DNA from: Ashinkailepas kermadecensis | Lineage: Eukaryota > Arthropoda > Thecostraca > Neolepadidae | NCBI GenBank assembly: GCA_034440615.1 | Contig: JAOTOM010002938.1 | Location: forward strand, 1-64,000 | DNA length: 64,000 nucleotides | Reading direction: 5' to 3' | Part shown: in pieces, positions 13,501 through 28,500 of the stretch | Layout of the letters: each line of letters opens with the position of its first letter | Position numbering within the stretch: position 1 is the stretch's first letter | Notes under the pieces: generated by a model | Databases searched by the model: none | What the model was told of the DNA's origin: nothing | Seen by the model: the letters and a program-made list of their open reading frames with translations, nothing else | Position numbers and translations under genes: made by a program

Positions 13501-16500
13501 GGTCCTGAGGGGGCCAGAGGGATCCTACCCCGCCCTCCACTCCTGCCACCCCCAAGGGACCGAATTGTGTTTTGTGCACTAAAATGGCATTTTCACTAAA
13601 TGTAAGAACATTTTAGAGTATAAATATTGTATAAATTCACCCCACGAATGTTTGCTGTTCATATATCATGAGTTTATTTTCGAGTTCGGATATTTGTTGA
13701 GTTGCCTCTCCCCAAGCCAGGCCTCTGGATTCGACCCCGTGACCTCACCGGGAGGGGAGGGATGGTGTTTGTTGTTTGTTTATTGGGTGGTCCTCGACGT
13801 GCTTTGTGCACGATCACGGCTAATGGCGCCGCCCACACTGTTTCGCCGGTGGGCCGCGGGAATGGCAAATATTCCGAGTGGTGCGAGTGTTGAACCCGGG
13901 ACATTTGGTACCCAGAGCTCAACACCTCAGCCACTCGGCCATCCCCGCCCCGGGGAGGTATGGTGGCGTGCCGTGGTGGACGGCCACAATGCCGGGACAC
14001 CTACCATAGCAACTGATAGTGAATAAAAGTGGCGTCAGCAGTTGTGACACCTCGCCGCGCGACTGCCCTGACCTCACCATGTACCTGCGATGTCTCAGAT
14101 CGCCAGCCAGTCGCAGCTGCTGCAGGACAAGGTCGTGACCTAACCGCGGACCTGCGATGTCTCAGGAGATCGCCAGTAAGTCGCGGCTGCTGCAGAACAA
14201 AGCCGACCAGCTGCATGTGGGCCTGCAGGACGCCCATGCCGAACTGACGGTGCTGCTGCGCTCCTGTGGTTCCACGCGCTGCCAACAGGTGGCAGCACGG
14301 TACAACCTCTCTCAGCTCGTCGTTGACAACCGGTTTCAACAGGTAACAATTGCAAGATGTCCGTGCGTGGCACGCCTTGTGCTCTCTTTTCCGTTGAATA
14401 GGTTGTGGGCGATTTCGAGTTGTATCCTTAGCTTCGGTCGTCCAGCAGTCGGGACCAACTTGTTCCTATCAGCAGTTCCAACTGTTGGGCGCTATATGAC
14501 CGATGTAGTCGATGCGCCCTAAAGCCTAATAACTAACTAACTAACCAGTTCCAACTGTGCACCCCTCTGCTCCTGCTCCCTGTTTAGATATACTCCACCT
14601 GAATGACCGGGCGATTGTAAGGGACAGAATCCTTCGCCAAGCACACTTGTTGCGCGAGCCGTGATCCTACCACCGAGCCGGGAATTTCAATTCAACGGCA
14701 TCATTTAAACCCAAAGTTTCGCGTGCCGGTTATGGCCCGGCACGGACGCTCCACTGCAGATCCCCCCCCCCTCCCTCCCCCCGCTCTCCGGAACTGTCTG
14801 GCCGACTGCCGTGCCGGTCATGGCCTGGCACGGACGCTCCCCTGCAGCCCCCCACCTCCACCCACCAACCATCTCCGGAACTATCGGGCCAGCTGCCGTG
14901 CCGGTTATGGCCCGGCACGGACGCTCCCCTGCAGCCCCCCCACCCACCATCTCCGGAACTGTCGGGCCAGCTGCCGTGCCGGTTATGGCCTGGCACGGAC
15001 GCTCCCCTGCAGCCCCTCCCCGCTCTCCGGAACTGTCGGGCCAGCTGCCGTGCCGGTTATGGCCTGGCACGGACGCTCCCCTGCAGCCCACCCCCTCCCC
15101 ACCCACCATATCCGGAACTGTCTGGCCGACTGCCGTGCCGGTTATGGCCTGGCACAGCAGCCTCCCCAGCACCGTCGGGCCAGCTGCCGTGCCGGTTATG
15201 GCCTGGCACAGCAGCCTCCCCAGCACCGTCGGGCCAGCTGCCGTGCCGGTTATGGCCTGGCACAGCAGCCTCCCCAGCACCGTCGGGCCAGCTGCCGTGC
15301 CGGTTATGGCCTGGCACAGCAGCCTCCCAGCACCGTCGGGCCAGCTGCCGTGCCGGTTGTGGCCTGGCACAGCAGCCTCCCCAGCACCGTCGGGCCAGCT
15401 GCCGTGCCGGTTATGGCCTGGCACAGCAGCCTCCCCAGCACTGTCGGGCCAGCTGCCGTGCCGGTTATGGCCTGGCACAGCAGCCTCCCCGGCACCGTCG
15501 GGCCAGCTGCCGTGCCGGTTATGGCCTGGCACAGCAGCCTCCCGGCACCGTCGGGCCAGCTGCCGTGCTGGTTATGGCCTGGCACAGCAGCCTCCCGGCA
15601 CCGTCGGGCCAGCTGCCGTGCCGGTTATGGCCTGGCACAGCAGCCTCCCCGGCACCGTCGGGCCTCTCAGTCTGCCGGCCCACACTCCCAGTCGGGACAT
15701 GCCTGCTCATGTGCAGCAAGTCTAGTGTAGTTTTTGGACGGGAAGCCAAGGGTCAGCGCTCCGCCGACTAAGATAATGGTACAGCACGGCGCCCTATAAT
15801 CCAAACAACCTTCGTCCAACAGGCGTTACGGGCGGCAAACACATGCTGGTCGGACGTATTCCTGGGGTTGGACCGCATTTCGTCCAGATAGCTGAGCGGT
15901 GCTACGGAGCATAATAAATTGTTTATGTCTGCATAGGATGGGTGCTTTTGGCCCAAGGTTGCAACAGCAACCGCGTCCTGAACCGGTATAATGCGGAAGA
16001 TTATCCTCTCTGACCAATTGGCTTCTAGGTTTTTTCGACTGAATATCGAATATTGCCCTATGACAAGCAAAAGAGTGCAAACCTGTAGCTCCTCGATAAA
16101 GCATCCCTCCCCATGGATTTCTAAACCGTGGGTTTTCATTCGAGCAATAGTGCACCGTACAGTGGAAGACAAAAGCCATGGCCGCATTTCGCGTTCACGG
16201 ATTTGCATTAGTCGGTTAGTTGCTTCTAGTCCCATTATTTCTCAATGATAGCAAGTCCATGTAACATAGTCAAATAACAAATGCATTATTTCTCAATTAC
16301 AAATAAAGCGTAAGCATCGGGAGGTTCCGAAATAAAACCAGGAACTTCTTATTCAGGGAAAAAAATAGAATTGTCCTCTCCAAATCGAGGATAGCACCGT
16401 GCAAATCCATCCATGTTTAGGTGCGTCATCATTGTTGTTGTAGCTAAAATGCGAAGGAGCATAATACAACCGTCATTATAAGGGCCCAGGAAAGCTAGCT

Positions 16501-19500
16501 TTTACCACACTGAAGTTGCCAAGTATAAATCCAAGGATGATGCCTAATCATGATCACGTGATTTTCCTCTTGTCCCATTGATCACGTATCGTCACTTCAC
16601 TTGTGCGAAGCAACGGAAAATGTGGAGTAAGTGTCCAATATGCTGGAACACAATGTAACTAGTTGCATGAAAACTTAATTTTCAATAATTTACCTGGAAA
16701 ATTGTTCTTCTCGCTGGCTAATATTTCGACCAGGATTAGCTATTGTGTAATGTTATGATCTTACCATACGTTAATTGCAACGCGCCGTCTACGACCTGGG
16801 GCCAATTCCACTATTGGTTTTGTACTTACACAGTTTGCGAACATACGGTGTGATGCTAATCACAAACTGAGCGAGATCACATTTTACAAAGGTCTTCGTT
16901 GGTAACCACAAATAGTCTAATTCAGACAAGATCCTGTGATTGCTTTACAAATGATGGGATATTGCAATGCCTTTCATTGATAAAACAACCTACATATTCC
17001 ATAATAATATGACGTTTTTCCAATGGCGATTGAGTGATAAAGTACCGTCCAATAGATAATATAGTGAATAATTAAAACACATGAGACCATCGATGTAAAA
17101 TACTATATTTCTTTCGAAACAATATGTCATTCAATTCCATAAACCCTTGATAAGAAAATCGCAACCGTCATGCCTTTCAAATATTGACATCGACACCGGC
17201 AGTGCAAGCATGAAGACCGATTTGGGAACAGGCTTGAAATGTTGAAATTCATTTTTTTAAATAGAACAGGCACGTGAGTACCCCGTACCCGCATTCATTG
17301 GCGCATAAATTAATCCATTTATAATGACTGATGCTGTTCTCCATCAAATTTCACACAACCTGGACCATGTGTTATCAGAAGCGGTGTATTCGCCACGATT
17401 GTTGACAATGAACAACCTTCGTGAAATACAAATGATGTGATGCGCACATTTGTCCATAGTTTGTGATTAACAAACGATGTACTTTCGATCGTGTACTTCT
17501 GTTAGCTCATGATGTTATGCAAGCAATGCCATTCTTGCAAACAACAACATAAACTGTGTATTCACACCAAATTCGGTGTGAATGCACGGCTTGTGATTTG
17601 TGTGAAATTGGCCTCTGTTTGTCTACACAACACTTGATCTGTAAGTGAGGTCGTGTGACACATTTGTGTGTTCTAGGCAATTTAGGTTTGTAATTTAATG
17701 GATGGAAAATTATGTCAGTGTCGCAATGCCCCTACAGCACTTCTTTAACCCCTCAAAGAGCACTAATTCCCCTGTAATATTCGACAAAAGTTCATTTTCC
17801 ATACCTGTCGCTTGAGGCGCATGTGACATACGTGGTGGATAATGTAGCTAGCTAACACTTGCCGTGGAAAATCATACCTAGGGATTCATCCAATGAATAG
17901 TTTCATGGAAGTTTCTGAACATACGACTGGTGTCACTGGTCGTGTGACTTGTCGTATTTTCCTACGCCAATCATTTCGTCTCACTATGGTTGGAAACAAA
18001 CAGACGTCCTGAGGTCCTGAGTATTGTCATCCAGAGCATCATCCTGCCCAAAACAATTATCCCCTCCTTCTCACCGGAAGGTTGAATGGTGTTCTTTCCA
18101 AATGGCCGCATTATCCTCTGATGGACACCAACGAAACTCACTTTTTTTTAAACGATTTAGCAAGTTTTTATGTTGTAATTTAGCAATTTAGCAATACACA
18201 ATTTAGCAATCTTTTATTCTCGGAATTTGATTTTCCCAAAATATTCCTCCCCAACTACGGTATTCCAGAACAGACTCGGGCCGTGCGTCTCTCTGTGTGC
18301 GCCATGCACACAGAGCGCTCAGCGCACTGGTCACGTGACCTTCCTCTTCCTCACTGATCACTCGATCTGACCACCGATCATCACCGCGGAGCGCAGTCCC
18401 ACCGACCGCCGTATCACCGACCGCTGATTTGCAGTTGCCGGACGTGACTGGACTGCTGCGCGACATATCCGACCTGCTAGAGGCCGACATCCAGGACGAG
18501 GTTGGAACCGGCAAGCGCGCCCTGGACGCGCTTTCTGAGCGGATCCAAGCGGGCGCGGCGCGGATCGCGCCAGAAATACGACGGGCGGTCAACCAGACTG
18601 GTGGGTTATGGACGGCTCGCTTGCGCACGTCGGTTTTCGGGGAAAGTGAGTTGTGTTTTTCCGACTTGGGCAGGTTATCTACGCATTTCTCATTGAGGTG
18701 TGTCGTCATTCACATTCCAAAAGAACCATGCTGGGGGTTTAACGGGGATGCATCTAAACACAGGAAGTAGTTTTTTTATTTAAAGCAATCTAGAGCTTCC
18801 TCGTGGGGATCAGTTTTGTTTCCTGCGAAACTAGTGATCTCAGCGATGAAATTTGAAGTTTTGGTTCGTAGACTCACTTGCGTTTTTATTGAGCTTAAAT
18901 GCACATTTCCTATCATAACGAAATATAACACACGAGTAAGCTGAAAGTCTCATGGGTACAGCTTCATGACAATTAGCGATCCAGAACTTGTACGCCACAC
19001 AATGTGATTTGGCTTTTTACATTTGCCTACAAACAAGCGCATTTCGCAGGAAATTCGGAATGCGCGATATCTTCAAGAATGTGGGAGCGGTCGGTGCATC
19101 TGTTTTCATTAATTCAACAAAGCATCGAAACTCAAACAGGATACAGTGACCGATGCAGCTGCACATGCCGTCAACACGGCAGCCGAAAGTCGCGTTTTGT
19201 CGTTGTCGCACCCATGGCTTCACGGTGCTTCAGCCGAACGAAACTGACAGTGACACAGACTCTTCTCTACAACCTCGGCAGAGGAAGCCCCGTCATCATC
19301 GTCACCTAGTGCTCCTCAGCCTGAGTGCGAACTGGATTTGGCTCCACCTGCAACGGCTGGCCGATCGCGCGCCTGATCTCGTCCTCTGGCAGGTCTCTGA
19401 TCAGCGGCAGTCACGGAGCCGCCGCTGACCAGGAGATCACCGAGTCTCCTGTCGCTCGCGGTCGATCACACTCCCGTAGTTATCGGGCCGAAAGCTGGCC

Positions 19501-22500
19501 AGCGGCAGCCGGAACCGACTTACTTCCCATTCACGTGCCTGTCGGCTTCTCAGTTTACCCGAGACGGCTCACTCACGGGCTGCATGTTCGCTACCAGCAG
19601 CCATTGGCAGGAGAATAGCCTCTGTATGACATCAGTAGGCATTTATCTGAGGCTCAGTCAGCATCCTGCAGACCACATCCTGCAGAAGGCTCGGCAGCTG
19701 ACGCAGGTGCCAGGCAGGCCGGTGTGCCAACGTCAGCTTCCACTGACTCTAACAAGGCGCTGGCTGTGTCCTGTGACTGACTTTGAGTGGCTTGAAGATC
19801 ATTCGCCTTCGTCTCTTCGGACGTCTGGATCTCCGCCTGGTCTCATTTAGGTCGACTGTACGGATCGCCATCTGCTGATCGTTACGCTTGTCTTCCAGGA
19901 TATGAATATCTCGAGGCGGCACGTTGCCACTACTTGGGCACTGATATTCGTGCAGTACCCTGCACCTGCACTTCGCAATATCAGAGAAGTTGAGTGAACA
20001 AACATCCGTTCCTCGATTCGGAACTCTGCGAATATCCAGCACTAGGTGGTAGCGTATCCACTTGTTTGTACCTGGCATGGCAGATTTTCATCTTGAGTTT
20101 AACACTCTTCAGGCTGGTGGCTGCAGGACACGAAGAAGCACAACAGGTGCTTCTTCTTTCTCCAACCCGTCCCTGACGTCGGTCGCAGCAGGTCTGGCGA
20201 CAAACTGATGCATGTGCTTCACTCGTGCCATAGCAGAACTCTCCCCCATATTCTTACCCTGCAAAAACCGTGGATACTTCGCGACACTTCGGTTCGTCGG
20301 TAGTTTTGTTTTGGATAAGCCGCTTAGTGGTCCGACTATGTAATGTTTAGTCCTTTACCGTTTGGCGACTTCAAGGATCCGGGTGTCACTGTCCACACCG
20401 GCCAGTCTAATCCGCGACTGGTGCCAGTCAGTGGCAGTAAGCACCGGCCAGTGGGGCGACTGTGTTCCTCCCCTCGCACTCTCTCAGGGCATGTTAGGGG
20501 CCGCGGTAGCTCAGTTGGTAGAGCATCGGACTCTTGATCGCAAGATTGTGGGTTAGAATCTCACAACCGACGGTATTTACCGAGTCCACCCGCGACCAAT
20601 CGGCGTGAGAGGTTGGCGACGCTATATAACCTAGCGGTTGAATGCGTCGTAAAAGGAACCCAAGGTTCTTCTTCTTCAGGGCATGTTATCTGCGGTATGT
20701 CAAGTTTTAGGGACCTCTCAATCTATACCTCCCAGCGTCTTCGGCTGTTGCAATGTTGCCACTGTTCCCAAATGTTCATAGGCAGTGTTATGAGCAGCTA
20801 CTGGCCACGACATCGGACATCGAGTAAGCACAGGTTATGTACAGCTGGTGCGTCGGGTCGCTGTTGTTGCTGCTGGTTGCGATTGTCGTTTAGTGACGTT
20901 TGTGACGTCACATCTGATTAGTGTGCTCCTGGAGGATTGAGACGGGATTTGGAGATGTGAAGTGGCACAGTTGACTGACGCACATGTCCTATTGCAATTG
21001 GAAAAGCTGCCTGCCCGGTCAGTAAGTAGGGTTACAACGATGAATCGATCATGCTTTCAAAAAGGATTAGGATCTATTACCGATAAAAATTGAAGGCTCG
21101 CATATACAGGCGTACCCCTACCACAGGCGTCTAGTCACCAATCTTTGGAGGTCCGCCCTCAAAGCCGGCGTGCTAATTATAATTATTCTCCTCTTTTTGA
21201 GTATTTACATAGAACCATATGGGAAGGTTCCCTCTCCCGTCGAACACTTTCCCTTGGATCCAATGCTTTCGCAATTATTTTGTTTTAATGATACATTTGT
21301 TCATAATGCTTACTAATTAATTCATTTACGTCAATTAACTGGGGACGCATAAGTGAACTGTGACAACTCTGACATAAGTGAACTGAACTTTGACAACTGT
21401 GACAATTGGGTTTGGAGGGGTTTCGTGGATTTTCGTGGGCAGGAGGTTTTTCTGTGTTTCCTTGTTCCAAGTTTTCTTTCCGCCCTTGGTCAAGTCGTCA
21501 TTCGCCTTCGTTTTCCACATATTCCACAAAATTGCTGGTTAGTGAGTCCCACTTATCTACCGGACAACGGAGGACATTTCCTGGTTTGTGCAGACCTGGT
21601 GCTGGTTGTGCAGACCAGCAAAGTACTCGCTGGATAGCCAGCGGTTACTCTCTGACTGTTACGTCAGTTATCTTCATACACTGAGTAGACTTCTCCATAC
21701 CCGTGCACCCGTGAAGTTCGTGATTTCACCACCGAGTTCACAGGTAGATGCGGTACGGAGTAAATTCGATGGATGGATTCGATGGATGGAGGATGATGGC
21801 GCTCGATGGCGAACTTCGACGACCGTTCACGGACTCGGTCCGAATTGCCCCGCTCCCCACCAGCTGCACATAACATGAACGGCGACTGCCATCGATCTGT
21901 GCACGTCGGTATCCGTGGGCCGCCGGCTGGTGTTATGGTCTGCTGGTGACAACCGGACCGTTTGGAGTCATATCGGGATGTGCGACCGACCGTTGTGGAG
22001 TGAGCGTTCGTTGTTCGTTCAGCAAGCATCTATCTCCAGCTTCGATGCACTCACTTACGCCGGCCCAAGTTGGACTCCTCTGTAGAATATCATGCACGTG
22101 TCTCACACTTGAACGCGCTATATCCAATCGTCGAAATAGGCACCGGCGGCGGAACTCGGTATGTGTACCGAAGAGAAGACGTCGGTCGCATTTTCGGAAG
22201 CTTCATTCAGTTGGCAGGCTACTTCGAAAAGCTTAATTAACAATGAATGGTAGGTGAAAATGATCTTCTGAAAACAATTGGGGGGGGGCAATACATGGAG
22301 GCAGTGGGCGGGCCCAAATAGATTGTGGGCGCATTCGATAGGATCCCATGTTGAAAGTTGGAATTGTGGGGGAGGGCAAAGTCGACATTCAAGGGGCGGC
22401 ACTTTCCCCCTTAAAAGTATGTAAAACAACACCCATGGTGGTGGTGGTAGTATGTGTGTATGGTAATTACTGAGGATTCTTTTCGGCCCCTAGCCAGCCA

Positions 22501-25500
22501 GATAACTAATCCACTGCCAGATATATATCTCTCAAAACTCCGGACCGACATCCTATTTTTTTGCCGGATCGGCATCAGACTTTCCGTCAGGCAAACTGTG
22601 TCGGATATGGTATGAAGAGCATTGTCGGTCCACGATCATCTGAGCCGATCCACTATTCGATGCTCTACCACTATTTGCGAACTATTTGACATCACCTGTA
22701 AGTGGAAACCGAAAAGTCCCTTAGTCAGGTATTTTCAGCATCAAGTGTCACGATTCACCACGATCATTTATCACTATTTGGTTCGTTTAACTAGGGTAGA
22801 GTCCACTCTGGGCTCTCTCTAGTGGCGTTTTTTACTAACCTCTTAGTCGTAGACGGCTGCCTGTTACAAAGCAATGCGCCGAAAGTTATTAAGGAGAATT
22901 TTTTTGATATCAATTAAGATAGAACTCAAAACAATTTAAAATCACTTTCTAAGAAAGTAATGTCGCTCGTCTCACAATCGAAAGATTGTGGGTTGTGGGT
23001 TCGAGTCTCACCTGTCGCTACTCTTCGCCCGCGACCAATCGGCGTGAGAGATTGGCGACGCTACGTGACTCAACGGTCAGCGTGTCGTAAAAACCAATAT
23101 CCATAACCAGAATGTTGCCGGTAGTACAATGGACACTGCAATTATACTCTTATGTAATAATTCAATTAAAAAGCCGCGAAGTATGTGAAATGCTCTTTGG
23201 CTTTCGTCATGAGGCTGAGCATCAATCTGGTCGCGCGAGGGGGTTCCGAACCCCAGAGCCTCGGGGACGAGTGGTCTAGGGGTTAGATGCTCGTCTCACA
23301 ATCGAAAGATTGTGGGTTCGAATCTCACCTGTCGCTACTCTTCGCCCGCGACCAATCGGCGTGAGAGATTGGCGACGCTATATGACTCAACGGTCGACGT
23401 GTCGTAAAACCAATAACCAACCGAACCCCAGAGCCTCCTGGGTCCCACCTCGGGGTTCCGAACCCCAGAGCCTCCTGGGCCCCACCTCAGATCCTCACAG
23501 GTTGCGCCTCAGAGCCTCGTATGTTCCGCCTCCAGCGGTGGCACGGTATGCCATGGTCCCAGTTATCTTACAGCACTTCCGCTCAGCTAGTGCCACACAC
23601 CGCTCAAGGGTGGATACAGGGTGCACTGGGAAGGGGCATTGAATTCTGGAAATTATTGAGGGCACAATGCAGGAAGGAAATGGGGGGGGGCGAATGGATT
23701 GGGAGCACACTCCATAGTTGAATGCTCAAAATTGAAAGTATATCCGGGACAAAGCCAACATCGGAGGGAGCACTTTCACAAAAGTATACAAAACAACACT
23801 CATTACACTGGAGCATGTGCGCCCCCCCCCTTAAAGGTGACGCCCCTCCGAGATGGCTCGAGTGCAGTGATAAATTATTCGTGAAATAGGGTTGAATATA
23901 CCACTTTCTGATCACTGAATAGACATCCTTCCCAAGGACTTATCGACATCGTGCTTGTTAATATATGCTTATGAAGTCTCCATGACTCGTTCCTAAGCGT
24001 ATTTAGCGTATAAGTAGCATGCTTATGCTTACCATTACGGATTGATTACACAAGCATCTCATGTCACAATTCCAAACACATATATTTTCTATGATGTGGT
24101 TTGTAAAGCAATTATATCTGCTGATAACATGGCCTTGCAATCCTCGTCGTTAACATAGGTATCCATATATTAAAATTAAACAAAAGCATGAACTGACGAG
24201 TGCCTGCACTATTGGCTCAAATGGAGACTGAAGTAATGAAACGATATTTTAATTGGCATGCTTCCATGGCTGATTTCTACATCTTACTGTACCCGTTTCG
24301 ACATCTCACACCTAATGAAAAACCATTATTTTAACACTGCTCGAGTGCACCATTCCCCTTCGAATTTTTCAGCCACAGGCTGAAAGGAAAAGACGCTCGC
24401 CCCTTCAGTGCTCTCGAGTGCTCCACCCCACCCGCGGGGTTCAGCAGTGCGACGGAACACCACAGGGCCGCTGACGGTGCCTCCTGCCGGCAGGTGTTCA
24501 ACTGCAGGAGGCGGCGCAGAACATCACCGAGGCGCTGGACGGCGTGCAACTTCGGCCGGCTCACAGTGCCATTAAGCTCGGCAACGAGTATCTGCAGCAG
24601 TACGGGCCCTTCCGGTCAGTGTGGCCCTCCTGCACTGCACCATACCGTATCATTGTCGCCTTCCGGTCAGTGTGACCCTCCTGCACTGCACCATACCGTA
24701 TCATTGTCGGCTTTCCGTATCTTAGGCGCAACCCGCGGCATGATCGGGATACCATATTCTGAGGGTCACTTCGGTGTCATTATTGGCATGCCATGTATTT
24801 AGTGACATGCTGGGCCATTATCGAAGTGGCAATTACCAGGGGCGGATCGAGGAACTATCATGGGGCGGCACATTTGTTCGGAATGCCGCCTTCAGTGGTA
24901 CAACAAACGCATTCGTAACGCGCGGGGGGGGGATGTGCACTCGAGCATACTGAACATTCGAGCATACTAAACACGCGAGCATACTGGTCACTCGTGCGTA
25001 CTGAACACTCGAACATACTGAACACTGGAGCGTACTGAACATTCGAGTGTACTGAACACTCAAGCGTACTGAGCACTCGAACATGCTGAGCACTCGAGCA
25101 TACACTCGACCGCTTTTTCGTCTGACAAAAAGGATCTAGTCTGGCAGAAACTCCTTTGAGTGGGGAGAGAAGGTGCGATCGAAACCTACTGAAGGGGCGA
25201 CTTTCCCGGCCGGAGGGGCGCCACTTTTCATGGGGGTACATGCCCCCACCCGTCCTGTATCCGCCACTGTCAGCTAAACAGTGTTCATGTGATGCACTAC
25301 ACACCACCACTCTGAAAGTAGTGGTATCCGGTGAGTGCGGCGAGGAGCGCCAATGCATAATCGGGTGTCAGGCCACGTAAGGCTGTGTCGTGAGCCCGCT
25401 TTGTCTGCGTTTCGACAGCATCGAATGCATCGACGGCAGCGGGATACTCTCGCACAGATTCACCACCTTAAATACCGAATATGATGGCGTCTTCCAGCGT

Positions 25501-28500
25501 CTGATATTTGCTGTTTGTTTCTGAGTCCTGTAACATATTCTCCGTGTGTTTTCCAGATGAAGAGAGATGAATTGGTTTAGCATTCTTGCTAAAAGTCGGG
25601 CTTTTTTAGTTATATCTCCAAATATTTAAGATATTAGGGGTCGTAGAAATAGATTGGACTGTTCGTCCTTCGGAAGCCTACTTCAATTGTCCACTCTTTT
25701 CCTGCTATTTCATGAGGAATTTGTCACGATGTCACGGAAATTGCCAGTCAGTCAAATTGCCAGCCGGTCACGATGTCACGGAAACTGTGCACCATGTTCT
25801 CAGGTACTACGTGTTCGTCATCATATCCAGCCTGGTGACGCTGATCACGTTCTGCTTCGTGGCCGGCCTGTTCGCCGGACTGTGCGGCCGCCGGCCCGGA
25901 AGCGTCTACGGCGACGACACGTGCGATAAGGGCACCGGCGCCAACTTCCTCATCAGGTGAGCGTGCCCTTCTTGCTCCGACTCATCCAAGGTGGAGACGA
26001 CCGAGGGAGCGTCGGCGCTGGTTTGAAGGCGTCTGCAAAAACTTTGAGCCGGATGCTGTTGGCACGGATGTCACGCTATGAAGTTGGTTGTTGTGGGGGG
26101 GGGGGGGGAATAACTTTTTGATGGTCAAAGCTGCCCTCAAATCCTGTCCATGATTAGTCCTATTTATCCTACATTATTCTACCCCCTAATCATATCCATC
26201 CTTGCCTTTGAGCTATCTAGCGTGGTTAAACTTCATCCCGATTGGGGCCAAATCAATGATTGGGGGGGGGGGGGCGGTAGCCCCCTTCGCATATATAAAG
26301 TGGCACCCCTGACTGTGCTGAATCCAATCAGCTTTAGTCCCTTGTAATGTGTAAATTAAGCTGAGATGTGGCCACGTCCGAAACGCACCGCTTTATCTTC
26401 GATGATCTGGAAACATGCTAACTTTAGCGTCAGTTGTGCATGAAATCGTGCACAGCCCAGCTGCGGTGGACGAAGACGAAGCCAGTCCGGTTGTCGGTAA
26501 ATGCCGAGGTCGTTTGGATCACCGGCTGCTCTTCAGCGTGATCCAGTGGAGGGGACCCCAGGTGACGGGACGGTTGACAAGGCTCTGGACACATGCCTTC
26601 GCCACAGTGATCCAGTGATCTACAGTGATCCAGTGATCCAGTGATCTCTACAGTGATCTCCACGTGATCCAGTGGAGGGGACCCCAGGTGACGGGACGGT
26701 TGACAAGGCTCTGGACACATGCCTTCGCCACAGCACTCCGCGTCAGTCAGTCAGTCAGTCAGTCAGTCAGTCAGTCAGTCAGTCAGTCAGTCAGTCAGTC
26801 AGTCAGTCAGTCAGTCAGTCAGTCAGTCAGTCAGTCAGTCAGTCAGTCAGTCAATAAGTCCTCGGAATGGCGGTGGGCTGGGGGACAGTGCCTCTGATGG
26901 CTCGTGATCTTGATCGGCTCGAAAGAAAAACCTTAGGCGCTTAACTCGACCGGTTGGCCTTCAGTTCAGCTTTTGGCATTTTTATCGTCGCGCTGCCCGG
27001 CTGTATTAGTAGACGATAAGTTTTACATTACTTTGCTACTTAGCGAAACAAAATGAAACGAAATATACAACCAAATATGAGCACACAAAGCAGCGAAACA
27101 ATATAATCAAAGCAGAATATCGTGCCTCTCGATGCGAATTCCTTCGAGTATCATTACAGCCAATATTCGGCAATACACCATGGCGCCGGCGGCGATTGAG
27201 ATGTGTTCCTAGCTGAGCTGTGTCTACTGTTTTATTTGCGTTTGATAATCCTGAATGGGAAAACAAACTTTGGTAATCGAATATGAAGATGATATTTTTA
27301 TTCGAGCCTGCGACATCAGTATCTCTGTTTGCACTTTCCAGTGAATCTTGAGTAGTTTGCCACAGAACAGTTTGTTGTAAAGCAGCACCATTTAACCTCC
27401 AAATGAGAGGAATGAGACGATAATTTTCCTGAGAGGTTAATGTTTTGGATGCCGAATATAAAAACAGCAAATTTTTGCTAACTATGGGAGTGCCTGTAGT
27501 CGTGGTATTATTGGCCGAGGTATGTCCGTGGCCGTGGTAAACCTGGCCTAGGTATGCCCGTGGAGGTGGTATGCGTGATCGAGATATGTCCGTGGTCGTG
27601 GTATGCCTGGCCGAGGTATGCCCGTGAAGGTGGTATGCCTGATCGAGGTATGCTCGTGGTCGTGGTATACCTGGCCGAGATATGCCCGTGAAGGTGGCAT
27701 GCCTGGCCGAGGTATGCTCGTGGTCGTGGTATGCCTGGCCGGACCTGTTCGCGATCGTGGTATGCGTCAGCCTCCTCCTTGTCTGCCGGCAGCGGCACCT
27801 TCTTCTACTTCCTGTTCGGCTGCCTGCTGCTGCTGGTCGTCACGTGCATGTTCCTGCTGGGCGGTCTGGCGCAGTTCTACTTCTGCGACGGCCTGCGGAA
27901 CCACGCCACGTCTGGCAAAGGGCTGGCCATTCTGCAGGCCGTGTACCCTCTGCAACGACTGTTCCCGTCGCTGCAGTCCGCCGGCTTCGATGTCACCGAC
28001 GTCGTCAGGTCAGTAGACCTCTAGTTGGGAGGCGATGGGTAGATGGCGTTGCGGTCGGGAGCTGCTGGTGCTTCTTAAGCGGAGGAGGTATTAACGACGC
28101 GTGAATCACCTGCCTTACACTCGGCAACAAGAACAATATGACATGGTTGCATCTTGGAAAATCATCGCCACTTTGCGACTTTGTTATTAATAATTTTCCC
28201 AGACTATTTTTCACCCAGTAATCCGATCACGGCCAGCTGTTCGTTAATTCACACGTTACGACAATTGTGACGCATATAGGACAAGCTATTTAACCACGCA
28301 ATAGTTGATTTATGACTTGCGCTATGCCATATTTGACTCGTGTGTATTCTCTAAGATGAATGCAATGAATGCCTATGCTTAAGTTCGCCTGCGCCTGCAT
28401 CACTCTTCACTGTACCCAAGCAACTCTTGCACACAATAATCTTATGGGCGCTGTATGACCAACGCAGTCGATGCACCCTTAAGCCCAAATAACCAACCAA

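Noticed and set aside
13652..14026. 124-codon + frame
   Set aside because: Covers a SINE on the opposite strand; no independent coding evidence.
19004..19430. Cys/His-rich frames (CSCTCRQHG) as a zinc-binding gene
   Set aside because: The motif is split between frames and interrupted by stops; at most a relic.
20497..20570. Functional tRNA-Lys gene
   Set aside because: A and B boxes are good, but the anticodon and acceptor stems do not pair well and the sequence continues into a SINE body with target duplications.
23263..23335. Functional tRNA-Val gene
   Set aside because: Mismatched anticodon stem and no acceptor-stem pairing; SINE head present in several copies.
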